Source: Protonemura montana (Eukaryota; Arthropoda; Insecta; Plecoptera; Nemouridae). From it: DNA of 64,000 nucleotides. Of this stretch, positions 27,915 through 38,076 are shown one piece after another. The position numbers and the translations under genes are program-made. Below the pieces are notes generated by a model. The model was not told the DNA's origin and did no database searches. It saw nothing but the letters and a program-made list of their open reading frames with translations. The stretch lies in assembly GCA_947568835.1 (NCBI GenBank), contig OX387605.1, positions 9,366,418 to 9,430,417 of the forward strand, read 5' to 3'. How positions within the stretch are numbered: the stretch's first letter is position 1; the number at the start of each line of letters is the position of its first letter.

Positions 27915-30581
27915 AAGTTCGATCAAATTGCAATTCTTTGAATGCAACATACTCGATTTATAGCTTTTAATGCTTTCTACATGACCCGATATTGTTAGCA
28001 GAATTTGGTATGTTTCTTAAATAAAAATAAAAAAAACATTCTCTGCTCTTTCTACAACCTCAGGCAAAAGGAAAATTAAAATTTGATGAATCTACAGAAT
28101 CTGAGTTAATAACTTTTGTCTGACGACGATTTTAGCTAGGATAATGTTATTATTTGTGAATACAGGATGTGGACCTCACGTGACACAGTGAAGTGGCCGT
28201 CGTAACGTGACATTCACTTCCTTGTTGGTGGTTACCTTAAATTGTGATCGTACAGTGTGATTGTCATGGAAATTTGCTAGGAAGCGAAAAAGCCAACACA
28301 TTTATTTTTGACAATCTTTTTGAAAAAATCTTATGTTGAACAGAATATTTATTTTCATAACACTATAAACTGAACCAGCAACCCTTTAAGTTCAATGTTA
28401 TTTTTGTAATAAGTTCCTCACATTTCAAAAGTATTCTTTTAGTAAGTGATGCTGCCCTAAAATTACTAATTTAACGCAGTCAAGCCTTAATCTATTGACT
28501 TCTTGATTATCTCCTAGATCCTGACCTCAGGTTGGACGACTACTTATAGTTTAGGGTGCCAGCCCGTAGACTATTCTGATGACAAACTTGCAGTCAAGGT
28601 ATTTACAACCTCTGATTAAAGAGTATAGCAAAAAGTTTGTACTGTAACTTTATTTGCCTATGATTTATCTGTAGTGACTAACTACAGATCAGAATACAAC
28701 ATACATTTATATTTCTTATATTTTAGATGGCTGGCCTTGTTTGGTGGACTATGCTGCTCAAGATATCAGAGCTCATCGAAACGGTACGGAATTACGTAAT
28801 ATTCTAGGTAGTTAGAAAAAAGCAAGAAGTCAACCATTAAAAAATTATTTTACAGCCAAGGACTCCCAGTAGCATAGCATGCCAGATGATTTTTAATTAA
28901 AATTCTCCATGGGGAACTGGGGAATTGTCTCCATGGGGAATTGTCTCAGCTAACTACTTTAATTGGTAAAATAAATTAAGAACAGGTGATTTTTCCTTCT
29001 CAGGTATTCTTTGTGTTGAGGAAGAAAGACAACCAGGTGTCATTTCTACATTTGTATCATCACACGTCAACGCTGTCTCTGGGATGGATTGGCACGAAAT
29101 TTGTTGCCGGTATGTTTTTAGTTTTGCACCTCCGCTTGTTCTGACGACACTACAAATAGTGTGCACTTTACGGTCTTATATTTTTCTAGGTGGGATGGCA
29201 ACTTTCCCCATTATGCCCAACAGTTTGGTCCACATTCTGATGTACACGTACTACCTCCTTGCGTTATTTGGACCCAACATGCAAAAGCGGCTGAACAAGT
29301 GGAAGCGCTATTTGACGATACTACAAATGGTAATTTAGTCAAATATTAATCTTAACAGTCAATAGGTAACCAATATTTGATTGGAATATAAGATATGTCT
29401 TGCATGTGAGGTTCCAAACAGAGAAATTTAAGTGATTTGCAGCAGTTCTCCATGGTCTCAAATTTTTTTTTTTAAATTCACTAACATTGAACAAAATAAT
29501 AATTAAAACGTTTATTTCAGGTTCAGTTCTGCATATTAGTTGGTCATTCATTCCAAGCGCTGAGCCCGAATTGTGACGTTCCAAAGTTCTTGGCTTATAT
29601 TTACATTCCCAACGTTTTCCTCGTCTTTTACTTATTCTATGATTTCTATACAAAAACCTACACGACTAAATCTTCGAAGACGGCGTAAAACTACGAGCTT
29701 CTACGAATCTATGCAATAAGTGCAAGTAAAGTGCAGAGATATAGGTACCAGCTACTAAATTGATCTCACACAAAATAAAATAGGGAAGTGTGAGTGATGG
29801 AGACTGTGCATATGACAACAACCACAACCACTCTCCTAGAGCTACCTTGTAGTACTCTCTAAGCTCGAACCAAACTAATCTTAATTGTGAATATACTCTA
29901 CTAGTACTAAAATATACTTTGAAAAATCTACCTGCATTCAATTATTTCCTTACACTCATACTCTGGCTGGGAACTACCAACGATTCATTTAAACAACATG
30001 CAACGAGAAAATGGTCAACAAGTTGTAAAGTTTGTTCGCGACAAGCAGAGAGAATCTGTCACTGTACGTTTGACAATAGGTGAATCAAAATTAAATGAAA
30101 CTACAGATTTTTACTCAATCTTAAATTTAGTTGATAAAGTTTGCTTACCAAACAAAAATTACATTAATTACTTTAGCTTGGGGTAAAGGTGGGCGGTGGC
30201 TCATTGAACACTTTCCATGGTCATTTTACTTACAGGTGTAAACAAACTCAATATTACAGCTACCTTCAGAATAAGAAGATATCAAAATAGCTTTGAATAA
30301 TAGTTTAAATATAAGTACGAAGCAACAGTTACGAGCTCCAGGCTAACATTTGTTTACGAACTGACATTTTAGCTAGCTGTCAGTGGGCTACCATAACCAA
30401 GATATCTAACCTCTAAAATGTCGCACAGCACAAACGTCACTTACTAAAGAGAAAATATCAAACTCACTGTGTAATACGAGAGTAATCCAGCGTTGTCGTC
30501 AAGCACAAACCACCGAAATTGCCAGCCTTTCATCACATTTGTCCACTTGCTGAGAGAGCCTTCCATCGTAGCCATCTTCAT
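4412..30581 (-). CDS. OSBPL9: Oxysterol-binding protein-related protein 9, N-terminal half (3' part outside window)
   Basis: Lipid-transfer protein of the ORP family, expected at ER contact sites with Golgi or endosomes. Exons (minus): 30468-30581, 12193-12393, 11263-11364, 10493-10570, 9574-9624, 8985-9087, 4412-4556. The first six joins keep frame, giving about 265 residues. Residues 6-102 form a PH domain (starts [15 protein letters not shown]; later [15 protein letters not shown] and [13 protein letters not shown]). Residues 106-182 are a helical linker ending [14 protein letters not shown]. Exon 6 carries [11 protein letters not shown]. Exon 7 has an acidic FFAT-like motif, DFYDANE at 246-252 after SSSEEE, as expected for VAP binding. 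Exon 7 ends in phase 2 at a GTGAGT donor, so the gene continues left; the sterol/PI4P-binding domain was not found in bases 1-4411. The start could be the ATG at 30581 or at 30575; the frame stays open further upstream. Intron 1 (about 18 kb) houses three elongase genes on the other strand. Confidence 0.93.
4557..8984 (-). other. OSBPL9 intron 6 (4.4 kb), otherwise empty
   Basis: Bounded by the exon 6 donor (GGCG|GTAAGT) and the exon 7 acceptor (TTGCCCACAG). Small open frames on both strands here show no recognisable domain. Confidence 0.7.
12394..13875. other. OSBPL9 intron 1 segment upstream of ELOVL-A
   Basis: About 1.5 kb that must hold the ELOVL-A promoter and 5' UTR. No TATA box or other element stood out. 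Confidence 0.5.
13876..16353 (+). CDS. ELOVL: Very-long-chain fatty acid elongase (ELOVL-A)
   Basis: 3-ketoacyl-CoA synthase of the ER membrane; condenses malonyl-CoA with a long acyl-CoA, the first step of elongation. Seven exons: 13876-13936, 14224-14414, 14539-14622, 14709-14765, 15087-15192, 15705-15841, 16189-16353; 266 residues, normal for the family. Visible motifs: [10 protein letters not shown] after exon 1, KxxDxxDT (124-131), LRKK (136-139), the catalytic histidine box HLYHH (147-151), [12 protein letters not shown] (177-188), TTIQMLQ (208-214), and a C-terminal KKDQ that fits a dilysine ER-retrieval signal. Hydrophobic segments between these fit a multi-pass protein. The usual E of KxxExxDT is D, and the region normally read as CQPVDYS is WCPIMDYS. 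Closest in type to ELOVL1/7. It is nested antisense in OSBPL9 intron 1, upstream of two paralogs. Substrate length cannot be told from sequence. Confidence 0.95.
16354..17909. other. Spacer between ELOVL-A and ELOVL-B
   Basis: Holds the ELOVL-A 3' UTR and the ELOVL-B promoter. A TATAAAA at 17613-17619 is about 300 bp before the ELOVL-B start codon and could be a core promoter element; evidence is weak. Confidence 0.4.
16369..16485 (+). terminator. Polyadenylation signals of ELOVL-A
   Basis: AATAAA occurs at 16369-16374, 16 bp after the stop, and again at 16480-16485 followed by a T-rich stretch. The second is the better placed signal because a GU/U-rich element follows it. Confidence 0.6.
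17910..20538 (+). CDS. ELOVL: Very-long-chain fatty acid elongase (ELOVL-B)
   Basis: Second elongase of the nested cluster; same ER 3-ketoacyl-CoA synthase role as its neighbours. Exons: 17910-17964, 18290-18480, 18811-18891, 19001-19057, 19625-19730, 19921-20057, 20380-20538; 261 residues. It shows [14 protein letters not shown] in exon 3, KVLDLLDT (121-128, D in place of the usual E), LRKK, HLYHH (144-148), [19 protein letters not shown], and a C-terminal KQKSQ that fits a KxKxx retrieval signal. The entry motif is [10 protein letters not shown] rather than the common DPRVKxWPLM, so the loop after exon 1 has diverged. Exon lengths 191, 57, 106 and 137 equal those of ELOVL-A, which shows duplication of a whole gene, although protein similarity to ELOVL-A in exon 2 is only moderate, so the event is old. 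Start chosen at the first ATG of MLEMDTDLS; the GGAG|GTAAGT donor fixes phase 1. Confidence 0.95.
20539..25391. other. 4.9-kb spacer between ELOVL-B and ELOVL-C
   Basis: AT-rich. No elongase remnant or other gene recognised. A TATAAA at 25022-25027 lies about 370 bp before the ELOVL-C start codon. A 136-codon minus-strand frame at 22031-22441 is Phe/Cys-rich and not recognised. Confidence 0.5.
20641..20646 (+). terminator. Polyadenylation signal of ELOVL-B
   Basis: AATAAA about 100 bp after the ELOVL-B stop, followed by a TGTTGTTTTTG downstream element. Confidence 0.6.
25392..29688 (+). CDS. ELOVL: Very-long-chain fatty acid elongase (ELOVL-C)
   Basis: Third elongase of the cluster and the longest in genomic span because intron 1 is about 2 kb. 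Exons: 25392-25452, 27508-27698, 28518-28598, 28737-28793, 29004-29109, 29190-29329, 29521-29688; 267 residues. Motifs: [28 protein letters not shown] (123-130), LRKK, HLYHH (146-150), [19 protein letters not shown]. The family KxxExxDT box has E in place of the D before T, the reverse of the change in the other two copies. The C-terminus ends SSKTA and lacks the dilysine pattern present in ELOVL-A and -B, so retention in the ER would need another signal. Intron phases match its paralogs; exon 6 is one codon longer. The stop lies about 0.8 kb from the first coding exon of OSBPL9, which is read toward it. Confidence 0.95.
25511..25541. repeat. Perfect 10-bp inverted repeat, 11-bp loop
   Basis: GTAATAGTAC at 25511-25520 pairs perfectly with GTACTATTAC at 25532-25541. 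The loop holds CCGGTACC-type sequence, and ACCCGGTA is directly repeated around it. It lies about 60 bp inside ELOVL-C intron 1. Confidence 0.7.
26954..26997 (+). repeat. G-rich low-complexity tract (GGGA and G runs)
   Basis: A purine tract of GGGA units and long G runs in intron 1 of ELOVL-C. It contains well over four runs of three or more G, so it can form G-quadruplex DNA or RNA; the sense transcript of ELOVL-C carries the G-rich strand. Confidence 0.85.
27883..27913 (+). repeat. Poly(A) tract of 31 A
   Basis: Uninterrupted A run in intron 2 of ELOVL-C. It may be the tail of a decayed retroelement, but no element body was recognised to its left. Confidence 0.9.
28904..28947. repeat. Short duplicated segment in ELOVL-C intron 4
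   Basis: The unit TCTCCATGGGGAA occurs twice with TTGTCTC spacers, about 60 bp before the exon 5 acceptor. Confidence 0.7.
29774..29779 (+). terminator. Polyadenylation signal of ELOVL-C
   Basis: AATAAA about 86 bp after the ELOVL-C stop, with GTGTGAGTG downstream. It places the transcript end about 0.7 kb short of OSBPL9 exon 1. Confidence 0.55.
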
Positions 30582-32899
30582 CGGTAAATGCTGCGTGTTT
30601 GAGGCAGTCGGACTCACCCGACGAGAGCGCCGCGATCCCCGGGACTTCGTCTTACTTCGTGGATAGCTCATGGCATACTGCCGAGCGGGAGCGCTATGTT
30701 TGAATCTGGCCTTTGAATGCAACCTCGACGGCCGTGAGCTAACGTCAACTGGAAAATTAAAGATGGCAATAAAAATCTAGCTGAAGCCGGTTATTGCTTC
30801 GTTATGGTACATCCCTCTACTGACGTTGTAAAGAGGAGTAAATACGTTTTATTGGTGTGATTGCTCCCACAACGTTGTCGACACACAAATATGATAGAAC
30901 GAATGCGATCACAATGGCACCAGAGATTGAAAAACGCGTTATTGATCTTAGATAATTTTAAGTTATTGATGACATGACTGACATGTGACCTTTTCGAGGC
31001 AAACCGAAGAGGCAAACTAGAATATGTTTGACATTAGTCCAATTATTTTTTTAATCTCATGTAGGTCACGCAATGTCGGCAATGACACGACCTCATCGTT
31101 CTTTATACGATGAATTCTAAAGTGGTGGTGCCAGGTCAAGATTTCATTGAACAGCTGATAATCTTGTAGAACGAAAAGCATAGTAAATAATTGCTAAGAC
31201 CTTTGACCAAAATGAAACGAATGCATCTCCCTCTCTCCCTACTGATTCGGGTACGATGGCATGATATTTAGGATTTCAGATAGCATGGCTGACTTCAGAC
31301 ATCCTTGACCTGCTCAGATTGATTGGTCTCAGCTGATTCCGTCTCATAAACCCATAATGAGGATAACCGTTAAGTGAGGGGTGGTTCACAATCAATTTGC
31401 GAACGATCGCAAGTCATGACTCATAACTGTTTACATTTTAAACAATTTTAGTTTTTAGTTTCCTAAAACGCATGGTCGTTAGAGATTCAGTAACGATATT
31501 ACCATGATTGAGGCTCAAGTCTCTTTTTAGAGAACAGGAGAGAGACCATTTATTCAGGTTGTCACAGCAGTACACTGCTTTGCGATGATTTGATCAAGAA
31601 ATATAGGAAGCTACACAAGTTTCCATGTACTACACTTGACACCAATACCTCCAGAATAGAGGAAGGAAATAAATACTTCTTACGACGGAGAAATCAACAC
31701 AATTATTCCTCGTGAAACTAGATAATTCACGATCAATTCAGTTGTTTAGACCGCAACAAGCAGCAGGGCGTTGTAGACGCTCGGCTTTACAAGATGCACC
31801 TTCACGTAATCTAGTGGAGCATTCCAATTAATCTCTACAGAGAATAGAGACCACGCCATCTGTTCGTGGATGTCTACCGCATTCAAACTCATCATTGTGA
31901 ATATTTCACAACTGGCCCAACAAATAAAACCGAACTAAACACGTAAGATTGGACAACATAACGAGTTATACGTGATATTCCGGCTTCGATATCGACAGAT
32001 TGAATTACTGTCGATAGCTATCAGTGAGTTCATCTATACAGAGGGAGGATTCGACCTTTGTGGCGAGATGGCCTGAAATTTCTAAATTTTGTTACGAGGC
32101 AGCCCTAACAAATAGTTGTACACTTACTTGTAAGTTTCGTGGCGTAGTATTGCGCCTTGTCGTTGAGTCAGGAGTGATAATATAAAGCGGTCTTCACCGA
32201 TGAGTGGGCTGGGTTGCATTTGAATAACAGGAAATGGAGTGACTATGGAAGGTTTGAAAGTGGTCAGAATTTAGAAGGTGTTGTTACTCATTTACAATTG
32301 GCGTTTCGTGAATGCTTTGAGAATGTGCACATGCACGTTTAGAGCTAAAAAAAGTAGTATGTTGTTCCACGAAGCAAAAAGTGTATCAGAAAAAACTACC
32401 AACAACGGACAACGATATGATGATTTTTCTCTTTATGTATAAAAAGCATCTTTACAAAATATATTATTAAAAATAAAAAATTCACACATACATACTCTGT
32501 ACAAAGGAATATCGCGTTGCAGAAAATTCCAGTGTGTAATCTTAATTAATGCTTTTTCTTTACACACTGAAAATTCCAACGAGTTGCGATAAAGGTTTTC
32601 TTCACTCGTTGAATCTGCATTTCCGGATGTCGAACAATTTGCTACCACAGTAAGAGGCTGAGTCGATCCAAGTTGAAGACATTGCGTCTCGATGACCCAC
32701 AATCTATCGGCTAAATCGTACATCAATGGAATATATCAATTCTCTCCTCTGATCATGTACTATGCCTAACCTATGTATATCTCTCTCTCTTCTCTCTGCA
32801 AAACAGTGATCAATACATACGCATACAAGACGACGGAAACGCGTTCAGAATCACATTAGACACGTGGTACAGGTTTTCGGTGCTTGGTACTCCAGAGAG
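30582..32899. other. Region between OSBPL9 exon 1 and the Gln-rich gene
   Basis: Contains the OSBPL9 5' region and promoter and the 3' UTR of the upstream minus-strand gene. The frame of OSBPL9 exon 1 stays open to about 30722, so the N-terminus could be longer than modelled. Nothing else seen. Confidence 0.5.
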
Positions 32900-34785
32900 T
32901 TACTTTTTGGCATGAGAGGTTTTCGTTGACTTGCTATAACTCGAGCTAATGAGCACCCTATTGACGGGCGCTGAGACGTCCTGCAGTTCCGACGCGGCTA
33001 CCGAAAGGTCCTCGACGCCAGTGGGAGTGTCGACGAACCCTGGCCTGTACTCGGGCCCGGGAAACTTGACCCTCTGTTCGGCCACCTCAGAGGCGGCGGT
33101 CTCCTCGCCCTGGCCAGTGATCGTCCCTGGAGGTATCGAGATGTTGTCCAGGTCTTGGCTTCCCGCATTGGCTTCGGCGACGTCGACGAACGCGGAGCTC
33201 AGCTCACCGCGGAGTTTACTCACTTTCTGCGTGCTTACATCGTACATGAAGATCTCCTTGGTACTCGGGTCCTCGCCAGCTGCCGGGCTGCGCGGGCGCA
33301 GGAACAGAAAAAAAATCAGTACGTGAGAAGTTAATCTAGGTGGCATTTTGGGCGAGCAATGTCGTCCAGCAGGTTGCTGTATGGGAGAATCGTGTTTGAT
33401 ATCTCAGAGGAAATCCTGTCCAAGCTATTGGTTATGAAATAAGAGCTAGATGTTTAGGGATATGTCGTCCACATATATGGTTTGATTAAACTCCTCTTCC
33501 TTCCCGTGCCCTTCTCCTTAGCTGCCCAAAGCTGTATTTAATTGAGTTCATTGAGGCATGAGAAAAAGAATAACAAAGAGCTGCCGGAACTCACCCAGCC
33601 ACCAGCAGGACGATAGATTGCCGATCGGAAGGCGTCGCCTGCTCCTGTTGAAGCCATCGCTGATAGTTATCTCTCGTCGGGTTCTTGACCAGCTCCTTCA
33701 AGATTTCCCCCGCCACAAATCGAACACCCTGCACCTCGACGGGAGCTGCTCGTCCAAGTCGATCCAGATCTGCTGCCGATGCTCCGTCGTCCTGCGCTTT
33801 CTGCAGGAAGTCGTAGTCTACCGGGGCTAACACGACGACACTGGTGACATTGCGTCCCCTAAGCTCGGGGACATCAGGCAGCGGAAACTGTGTGCCGACC
33901 ACTTTCAGAGGTAGGTATCGGTTATATCGTGAATCGTTCAGAACGACGGGGTCAACGTGTGTAGCGTCGTCGCGGACGTATTGGTCGGCAACTTGTTTGC
34001 CCTCCGCAGTCGACGGGTCATATCGCACGACTTTCATCTCGACTGGCTTTTGCGTCGGCGTCTGAGTCGAAACGGGTGACGCTCTGGGCGCGTCTGCCCT
34101 GAGCACCGACGGCACAGGGGCACTTCCAGCCGCCTGTCCACCTCCCGCACTGTAGAAGTTTTCGAGCGCGTGTGGAGGCAGCTTATCAATCGGGATGTCT
34201 CCGACCTTGTCGTAGTCCAAGATCTGGATGTCGGCATTACCTAGGATGCCGGCGGAGATTAGCTGTTGACGGATCTCTTCGGGTACCTCGTCGGGGAATG
34301 CGGCCAATGATGATGCGATCTTGGCGTCTTTTTCCTTCTGCAGGGCTTTCTCCTTCTCCTCGTCGATGTCGACCTGAGAGTCTTGGACGACGATCGGCTT
34401 GGTGGTGGTCACTGGCTCTGCCTTAGGTGTGCTGAACGAGTACTTGGGCGACACTTTGAGTGCGTGGTTTTGTGATGGAAGCTTCGGCAGCGAGGACTGC
34501 ACTTTGAAGGGAGACGCGGGCTGTGGATGGAATAATGGCTGGGAGAGTTTAGGGGGTTGAACCGTGTTCTGAGTGGGTGACCTAGCGGTTTGGGTGGCGA
34601 ACGTCTGAGCCGGGGACGTCAAGTGCAGGTGGTGCAAAGGGTTCTGTTGCAGTTGCTGATTGATGATTTGAATTTGTTGCTGGACTTGTTGAGTCTGTTG
34701 ACCGTGGTTGTTGCCGAACTGTTGTTGCTGATGTTGTTGTTGCTGCTGGGGAGGCTTTGGAAAGTTTTTCTGCTGCTGCTGATGT

Positions 34786-34823
<38 letters not shown>

Positions 34824-37751
34824 TTGTTGCTGTTGCTGCTGCTGCTGCTGCTGTTGCTGGAAGAACTGCTGGTTATGCTGTTGCGGTGGCTGCTGGAATG
34901 GTTGCCGTTGCTGTTGGGGCTGGGGTTGGTTTTGATGAGGGGCAGCATTACGAGAAGAAGTTTGTGGGAACTGTGGGTGATTCTCTTGCGTATGAAGTTC
35001 TAAGACTGGCTCCAAAGATTTGATTATCTCCCCGTTGAATTTGGGCCCTCCCAAGATGTCTAGATGTTGGTGTTTATTGGCTTGCTGATGTTGCTGTTGT
35101 TGTTGCTGTTGTTGCTGCTGCTGCCTTTGGTGTTGCAATTGTTGTTGTTGCTGTTGCTGTTGGTGCTGCTGCTGTTGATTCAATTGCTGTTGACTGTTGA
35201 TGGATGGTTGTGGGTGATGATGCTGGATCTGGGGTTGAAGCTGTTGATTATTCGTGTGCTGCTGCTGCTGGTGCTGCTGCGGATTGCTTCTCAAGATGTT
35301 GTCTGGGATGGTCTGATAGGCCGGCTGTGTCGGGAACTGTGGTGGCCGTTGGTGGTGCTCTTGAGGAGGCGCGTTTTGGAAGTTGGGGCGCTGATTTTGT
35401 GCGTTCAGTTGTGGAGGCCCAGGTTGCTGGAAAGGTTGAGGAGGCTGAGGTTGGAACTGGTGCTGCGGCCGCTGGTTGAACTGTGGAGCCTGCTGGAACT
35501 GGCTGTGTCGTGGTGGCGGGGGTGGCTGGTCGAATTCCAAGGGTGTCGGGCTCGGGAAGAGCTGCTGCTGTTGCTGTTGTGGTGGCTGTTGCTGTTGGTT
35601 CTGTCTGAACAACGCCGGTTGGTTGTTGAAAGGTAGCTGCTGAGAGAACCCGGGGTGCGGTGGCTGGAACTGCTGCTGCTTGCTGTGGAACGGGTGTTGC
35701 TGCGCCGGCTGATTGTTGCTGCGCGGGAACGAGACCGCGTTCTGCGGCTGGAACGGCTGCGGAGGAAGCTGCTGGAACGGGTGTTGTCCTCGGCCCTGTT
35801 GGAACGGCTCGGGATGCCTCTTCTGTGGATGTGTCGGGAAACCGGCGAACTGCTCAAGCCCTTGGCGCTGCTGGGCTACAGGTACGGGCGCAGGCGCGTG
35901 CTTCGGATGGAGAACGGCCGGCTGCGGCGCGGACTGCTGCACCGACTCGCCATGCGCAGTATCGGCAAGGTCACCGTGGGGGTCGCCAAACGTCACGTGG
36001 ATGCCCGCGCCCCCGTGGAACGTTTCCGAGTCGGGTCGTATGATGGTACGCAGAGTAGTGCGAGGCGTCGGCAGCACCGTCGTGTGCTCTACATGATGTT
36101 CGACGTCCGCCGAATGGCGCTCGTGGTGGTCGTCGTGGTCCGCGTTGTTGCTGGCCGGTGTCACGGCTGCCACGGGCTTGTCGTAAATCACATCGTCCTT
36201 GCCGTATCCGTTCGGGTTCTTCTTGTACTTGACGTAGAACACTTGCACCGGCTCTTTCTTGCGCTGAGATACGGTTTGGATGGGTTGGGCTGGAGGCGGC
36301 GGCAGCGTAACGTTAGACTCTTGGATAATGATCTCGATGATCGGCTCCGGCTCCCGCGAGTAGTACTGACCGTGATCGTAGTGCGGCGAGGGTCCCTCGT
36401 GATGATGCTGGTTTTGATTTAGGTAGATGTGTTGGTGATGGGATCCGGAGATGTCTTGGTAGATCGGCTGATCGGGGCTGAGATACACGGGGGAACGGGG
36501 AAGCTGGAGGCTCTCTGACGCCGTCGTGTCTTTCACGGAGTCAGAGAGTTTCCGTTCGATGGGCAGAGCGTTTGCCGGCGCAGACGTCGTTTTCTTCGCG
36601 TGCTCGGCGCTGGTCTTTTCGACTTGCTTGCCCTTATCTTGGTCAAATAGGGGGTCGGGCTGAGAGTATTGCACAAGCGGCTCCATCTGAACCGCGTAGG
36701 GGGGGATCGAATGTGGACGCTGTCGACGGTTTTGCGAGGAAGGTCGCGGATGACGGATTGTCAGCGGCGGCGTTCCGCGACCAAAGTACTGTGTTGACGT
36801 GGGGGCGTCGGAATTTGACAGAGGGCCATTATTAGGTCGGCGCTCTGAGCCGAAGGATCTGGAGTCTGGCGATGACTCGTACGATCTTCGGTTGACGGGT
36901 TTCGAGTCTCGAGGGCTTGTCTCTGAGGCTGCTACCGATGCAGCCAAGAACAGCACCTGTGGAATAACAATCAGTCGGTGTCGTGAGTTAACGGCATCTG
37001 TTGTGGGTACAGAGAGAAATGAGTCTGATCGCCAGCACCAAGGACGAGAATGTGTCTAACAAGGTCACGTAATACTTTTTTAAGTCACAGCTTTAGCCGC
37101 GCGATATGAAAATAGTTCAGACGATAATTAAAGGTGATAAGTTACCACAAAATTGCCGCGGTAAGTGTCGATGGACGTGGGCAGAGATTTCTAAAAGGCG
37201 TCATTATCGAGGATGACACGCAGAATAATGGTGACTACTTTATGGACATTTTTGAAGTAGCATATTTATGTCTTTAGGTGAATCTGTTACAAGTTTTAAC
37301 GCGCAAATGCTCACTTGCTTCAGCAAATAAGCCTGCGCTAATTTAAGGACATGTCCATAGAATTTGGTAACTTAATTACAGACAAGCTGTGAAAATAAGT
37401 GATCTTAGGATTAGAATATTTTATCATGTGCAATATTAATCTTGTTAAAATGTATGACTATACACCAGCATTTCTCATCTTATGTAATGGTTTTTATGAC
37501 AATAAACAAATTATTATTTTCATTATTATTATAAATCTTGGAAGATTTGGTTCAAAGATCTAGCGATAAACGAATAATATAAAAATACTTTTTATAAAAA
37601 GTGTATCACTTGTACTTTTCATGTTTTTTTTTTTTTTAATAATGATTCTATCAAAACTAAACTACTTTATTGTCACTGAAATTTACCACCAATTACACAC
37701 AAACAAAAATAACGCTCAACTCACCGTTAAAATCACTCGCATGATGCGCAT
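32900..37751 (-). CDS. Secreted His/Pro/Gln-rich protein with polyglutamine runs, family not recognised
   Basis: Three exons (minus): 37725-37751, 33595-36956, 32900-33287; phases join cleanly to 1258 residues. The first exon gives MRIMRVILT and the second starts VLFLAASVAAS, together a classic signal peptide cleaved near residue 20, so the product should enter the secretory pathway. Roughly 20-380 is Pro/His-rich (clusters such as DHDDHHERH), 380-770 is dominated by Gln with Pro and Phe, and about 860-1258 is non-repetitive, including a stretch with EVPEEIRQQLISAGILGNAD and a GEILKELVKNPTRDNYQRWL segment. No transmembrane segment or catalytic motif is seen after the signal. The composition resembles extracellular-matrix or cuticle-associated proteins, but that is inference. 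Automated pipelines could mislabel it as a Mediator subunit because of the glutamines. The strong CpG and codon bias seen in exon 2 and exon 3 supports coding. Confidence 0.85.
34690..35330 (-). repeat. CAG/CAA trinucleotide repeat blocks coding polyglutamine
   Basis: Imperfect CAG/CAA repeats read on the minus strand inside the secreted Gln-rich gene. The longest uninterrupted glutamine run is about 25 codons, near 34780-34856. CAA interrupts CAG throughout, so the DNA repeat is far less regular than the peptide. On the plus strand the same bases give leucine- or alanine/valine-rich open frames that are artefacts. Confidence 0.9.
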
Positions 37752-38036
37752 CCACAAGGAACAGTTTTGCGCACAAATTTTCACCGCAAATCCTCTATAA
37801 TTTCCTATCGCTCACGCACGTGTGTAAACCGCGTCGGCACTTTTTCGTGAGCACATGCGTTTGACGAGACCGCCGCACGCACAATTGGCTGGCTACCTCG
37901 GTGCGTCGAGGAGCGATCTCTGCCGACACTCAAGAAGAACTGGCCGACTGTGTGGCTGAACCTCTCTTCGCCGTCCCCGCGTATCACCGCAGCAAGGAAC
38001 AACCAAGAGCTTACAGGTCAAATCAACTTTCTCACC

Positions 38037-38076
38037 AACCACCACCACCACCACCTTCACCTCCTCCTCCTCAGCC
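38037..38076 (+). repeat. CAC/CTC microsatellite-like tract
   Basis: Runs of ACC and CTC triplets about 300 bp upstream of the secreted Gln-rich gene's start codon, read GGT/GAG on that gene's strand. The proline-rich frame on the plus strand is a by-product. Confidence 0.7.

Noticed and set aside
32949..33326. Plus-strand 125-codon frame
   Set aside because: Antisense shadow of exon 3 of the Gln-rich gene, whose phase joins exon 2 correctly.
35064..36422. Long plus-strand open frames rich in Leu, Val and Arg opposite the Gln-rich gene
   Set aside because: They are the reverse reading of CAG/CAA repeats and of a GC-rich coding exon; no domain, no splice support.
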